Position numbers and translations under genes: made by a program. The notes beneath the pieces were generated by a model, which searched no databases, was not told where the DNA came from, and saw nothing but the letters and a program-made list of their open reading frames with translations. A stretch of DNA of 16,748 nucleotides from positions 1 to 16,748 of the forward strand of contig CAZUCD010000077.1 of the NCBI GenBank assembly GCA_964618855.1. The letters are read 5' to 3'. This document shows positions 15,636 to 16,748 of this stretch, piece after piece. Position 1 is the stretch's first letter, and every line of letters begins with the position of its first letter. Source of the stretch: CAZUCD01 sp964618855 (GTDB lineage Bacteria; Sumerlaeota; Sumerlaeia; SLMS01; JANRJK01).

Positions 15636-16412
15636 TCAGGTCTCCGCCTCGACGAGGATAGCGCCCTCGTCGTGGCTGAGGATCCGTCCGCAGGAGTCGC
15701 ACGTCTGGATGGTGTCCCCCTTGTGGACGGTGGCGCGCGCATGGTGGAGGACCTCGAAGTTGCATCCCCCGCAACTGTACTTGTACGCCTCGGGCGTGCC
15801 TTTCTTCGCTGCCTTTTCCTCGCGACGGACGACGGGGACGACGGCGCTGCCCGGGTGGCGGCGGTTGGTGCGCTCGTAGAGCTGGCGGGACTTGTCCGGC
15901 AGGCCGACGAAGAGTGCGGCGCGGCGTGCGTCGAGCGCCTCAACCTCGGCCTTCTTCTCGGCCATCTGCGACTTGATGCGCGACCGTTCCTTGCGGGCCT
16001 CGGACTCGACCTCGGCCCATGCGGCCTCGGCCTTGGCGACCTCTTCGCGGAGCAGCGGCTCGCGCTCGAGTTCGTCCAGGCCCTCCTTCTCGAGCTGCGA
16101 GATGCGCGCGCGGATGCCCTCGATCTGCGTCGAGAGCGCGGTGAGTTCCTTCTGGGACTTCACCATGTTCGTCTGGACCTGGTACTTGCGCAGCAGGTCG
16201 GTCTGCTCGCGCAGGGACTTTTCGATGCGGCGCCGGTCGAGATGGTGCGTCTCGTGGGCGGACTTGGCGTCGTCGAGCCGCTTCTTGGCGGCGGAGAGCT
16301 TGGCCTTGGTCTGCTCCCAGACGATGGGGTAGCGCCCGATCTGGGCCTTGAGCTCGAGGAGCTCCTTGTCGATCTCCTGGATCTCGAGCATCTGCTTAAC
16401 GTCGGGGACCAT
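15636..16412 (-). CDS. Coiled-coil C4-type zinc-ribbon protein (COG1579 / zf-RING_7)
   Basis: 258 residues from ATG 16412, supported by GAGGTGG six bases upstream (plus-strand 16419-16425). The first 165 or so residues are heptad-rich and charged, a long antiparallel coiled coil beginning MLEIQEIDKELLELK. The conserved NMVKSQKELTALSTQI (82-97) is typical of the family. The C-terminus is a zinc ribbon with Cys214, Cys217, Cys238 and Cys241 (CGGC ... CDSCGRIL). The length and order are standard for COG1579, a widespread bacterial family proposed to bind nucleic acid; its molecular role is not settled. A frame extension to 16685 exists but reads through the hairpin-rich spacer and is not protein-like. 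The lipoprotein gene begins 92 bases downstream on the same strand, so cotranscription is possible. Confidence 0.93.
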   Translation of the reverse strand: MVPDVKQMLEIQEIDKELLELKAQIGRYPIVWEQTKAKLSAAKKRLDDAKSAHETHHLDRRRIEKSLREQTDLLRKYQVQTNMVKSQKELTALSTQIEGIRARISQLEKEGLDELEREPLLREEVAKAEAAWAEVESEARKERSRIKSQMAEKKAEVEALDARRAALFVGLPDKSRQLYERTNRRHPGSAVVPVVRREEKAAKKGTPEAYKYSCGGCNFEVLHHARATVHKGDTIQTCDSCGRILSHDEGAILVEAET

Positions 16413-16748
16413 GTCCTGCCACCTCACTCCAAGGGATAGGGTTACTCTCGGCACCCCTGTGCATCGGGTGCGCACCAGTCCACGTAGGGTCCGAAGGGAA
16501 CCCCGCGCTGCCCCATGGGGCAGCGCGACGCGGCTGTCTGGGGGAGGCACTCGGGGATCACGGTGGGACGAGCCCCCCGCGTGATGCCCTCGTGCAGGGC
16601 TATTTCGCGTTCCTGTCAGCCCGGCGAGCAACCCAAATCCGGGGGAATTCGCGCGCCGGGGACGCACCTTGGGCCCTCGGCGCACCGGAACTGCGCGCAG
16701 GCTCGCGCTCGGACACCAAGCCTTGCCCCGTCGAGCGTGGTCACTCCT
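16413..16748. other. Hairpin-rich stretch without a convincing gene
   Basis: This 336-base stretch lies upstream of the zinc-ribbon gene and runs to the window edge. Three inverted repeats follow one another: GCACCC/GGGTGC (16451-16456 / 16466-16471), an imperfect GGGTCC/GGAACCC-type stem (16487-16503), and a perfect 24-base palindrome (16504-16527). No frame through it reads like a protein. One minus-strand frame (16747 to stop 16616) could be the last 43 residues of an outside gene, but it is Arg/Cys/Pro-rich and unconvincing. I looked for RNase P, tmRNA, SRP and 6S signatures and did not find them. A structured leader or small RNA is possible. Confidence 0.45.
16504..16527. repeat. Perfect 24-base palindrome
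   Basis: CGCGCTGCCCCA is followed at once by its exact reverse complement. As RNA it would form a ten-pair GC-rich stem with a four-base CATG loop. No T run follows on either strand. It lies about 90 bases upstream of the zinc-ribbon start and abuts another, imperfect stem at 16487-16503. Confidence 0.85.

Noticed and set aside
16616..16747. Possible 43-residue C-terminus of a minus-strand gene entering from the right edge
   Set aside because: Composition is Arg/Cys/Pro-rich with no recognisable motif; it cannot be supported without the flanking sequence.
16413..16748. RNase P RNA, tmRNA, SRP RNA or 6S RNA
   Set aside because: The position and hairpins prompted the check, but the universally conserved blocks (such as the RNase P P4 sequences and GGTAAGAGC) are absent on both strands.

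Overview
This window is G+C-rich (by eye roughly two thirds G+C in most of it) bacterial chromosomal DNA. It has long single-domain-of-life bacterial genes, a Sec/lipoprotein export repertoire and no tRNA, rRNA, insertion sequence or CRISPR that I can see. The gene content is a soluble Hanks-type kinase with the 'MDWG' activation motif fused to TPRs, a PEGA-type lipoprotein with 'GKWVxPEE' repeats, Calx-beta secreted proteins and a tripeptidyl-peptidase-II-like subtilase. That mix, together with intergenic heptanucleotide arrays, suggests an environmental bacterium of the Planctomycetota/PVC, Hydrogenedentota or Sumerlaeota kind. This placement is inference and is not secure.

Layout. A long minus-strand gene (1-2773) is complete at its start and cut by the left edge; it encodes a secreted Calx-beta/beta-propeller-like protein. 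Divergent from it, on the plus strand, lies a pair: a Cys-rich reading frame broken by two compensating frameshifts (about 3021-3809), translationally coupled to an intact secreted protein of unknown function (3806-5161). This pair contains a patch of clearly lower G+C. Next comes a minus-strand pair, a subtilase (8071-10953) followed by a cytoplasmic kinase-TPR protein (5197-7995). A divergent spacer with a GAAAGTY heptamer array separates it from a plus-strand multi-pass membrane protein of the DUF6798 type (11145-12857). The membrane gene overlaps tail to tail by 49 bases with a DegT/DnrJ/EryC1/StrS aminotransferase (12809-14008). Upstream of that, also on the minus strand, are a PEGA-like lipoprotein (14278-15543) and a coiled-coil zinc-ribbon protein (15636-16412). 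The right end (16413-16748) has no convincing gene but several strong inverted repeats.

How the genes fit together. The only plausible functional pairings are subtilase plus kinase (75-base gap, same strand) and the frameshifted gene plus its coupled partner. The rest look like unrelated neighbours. I see no defence, secondary-metabolite or mobile system. The strongest leads for something undescribed are the split Cys-rich/secreted protein pair, the heptamer arrays and the hairpin-rich right end. Several starts lack a recognisable Shine-Dalgarno sequence, so some N-termini rest on signal peptides or family alignment.
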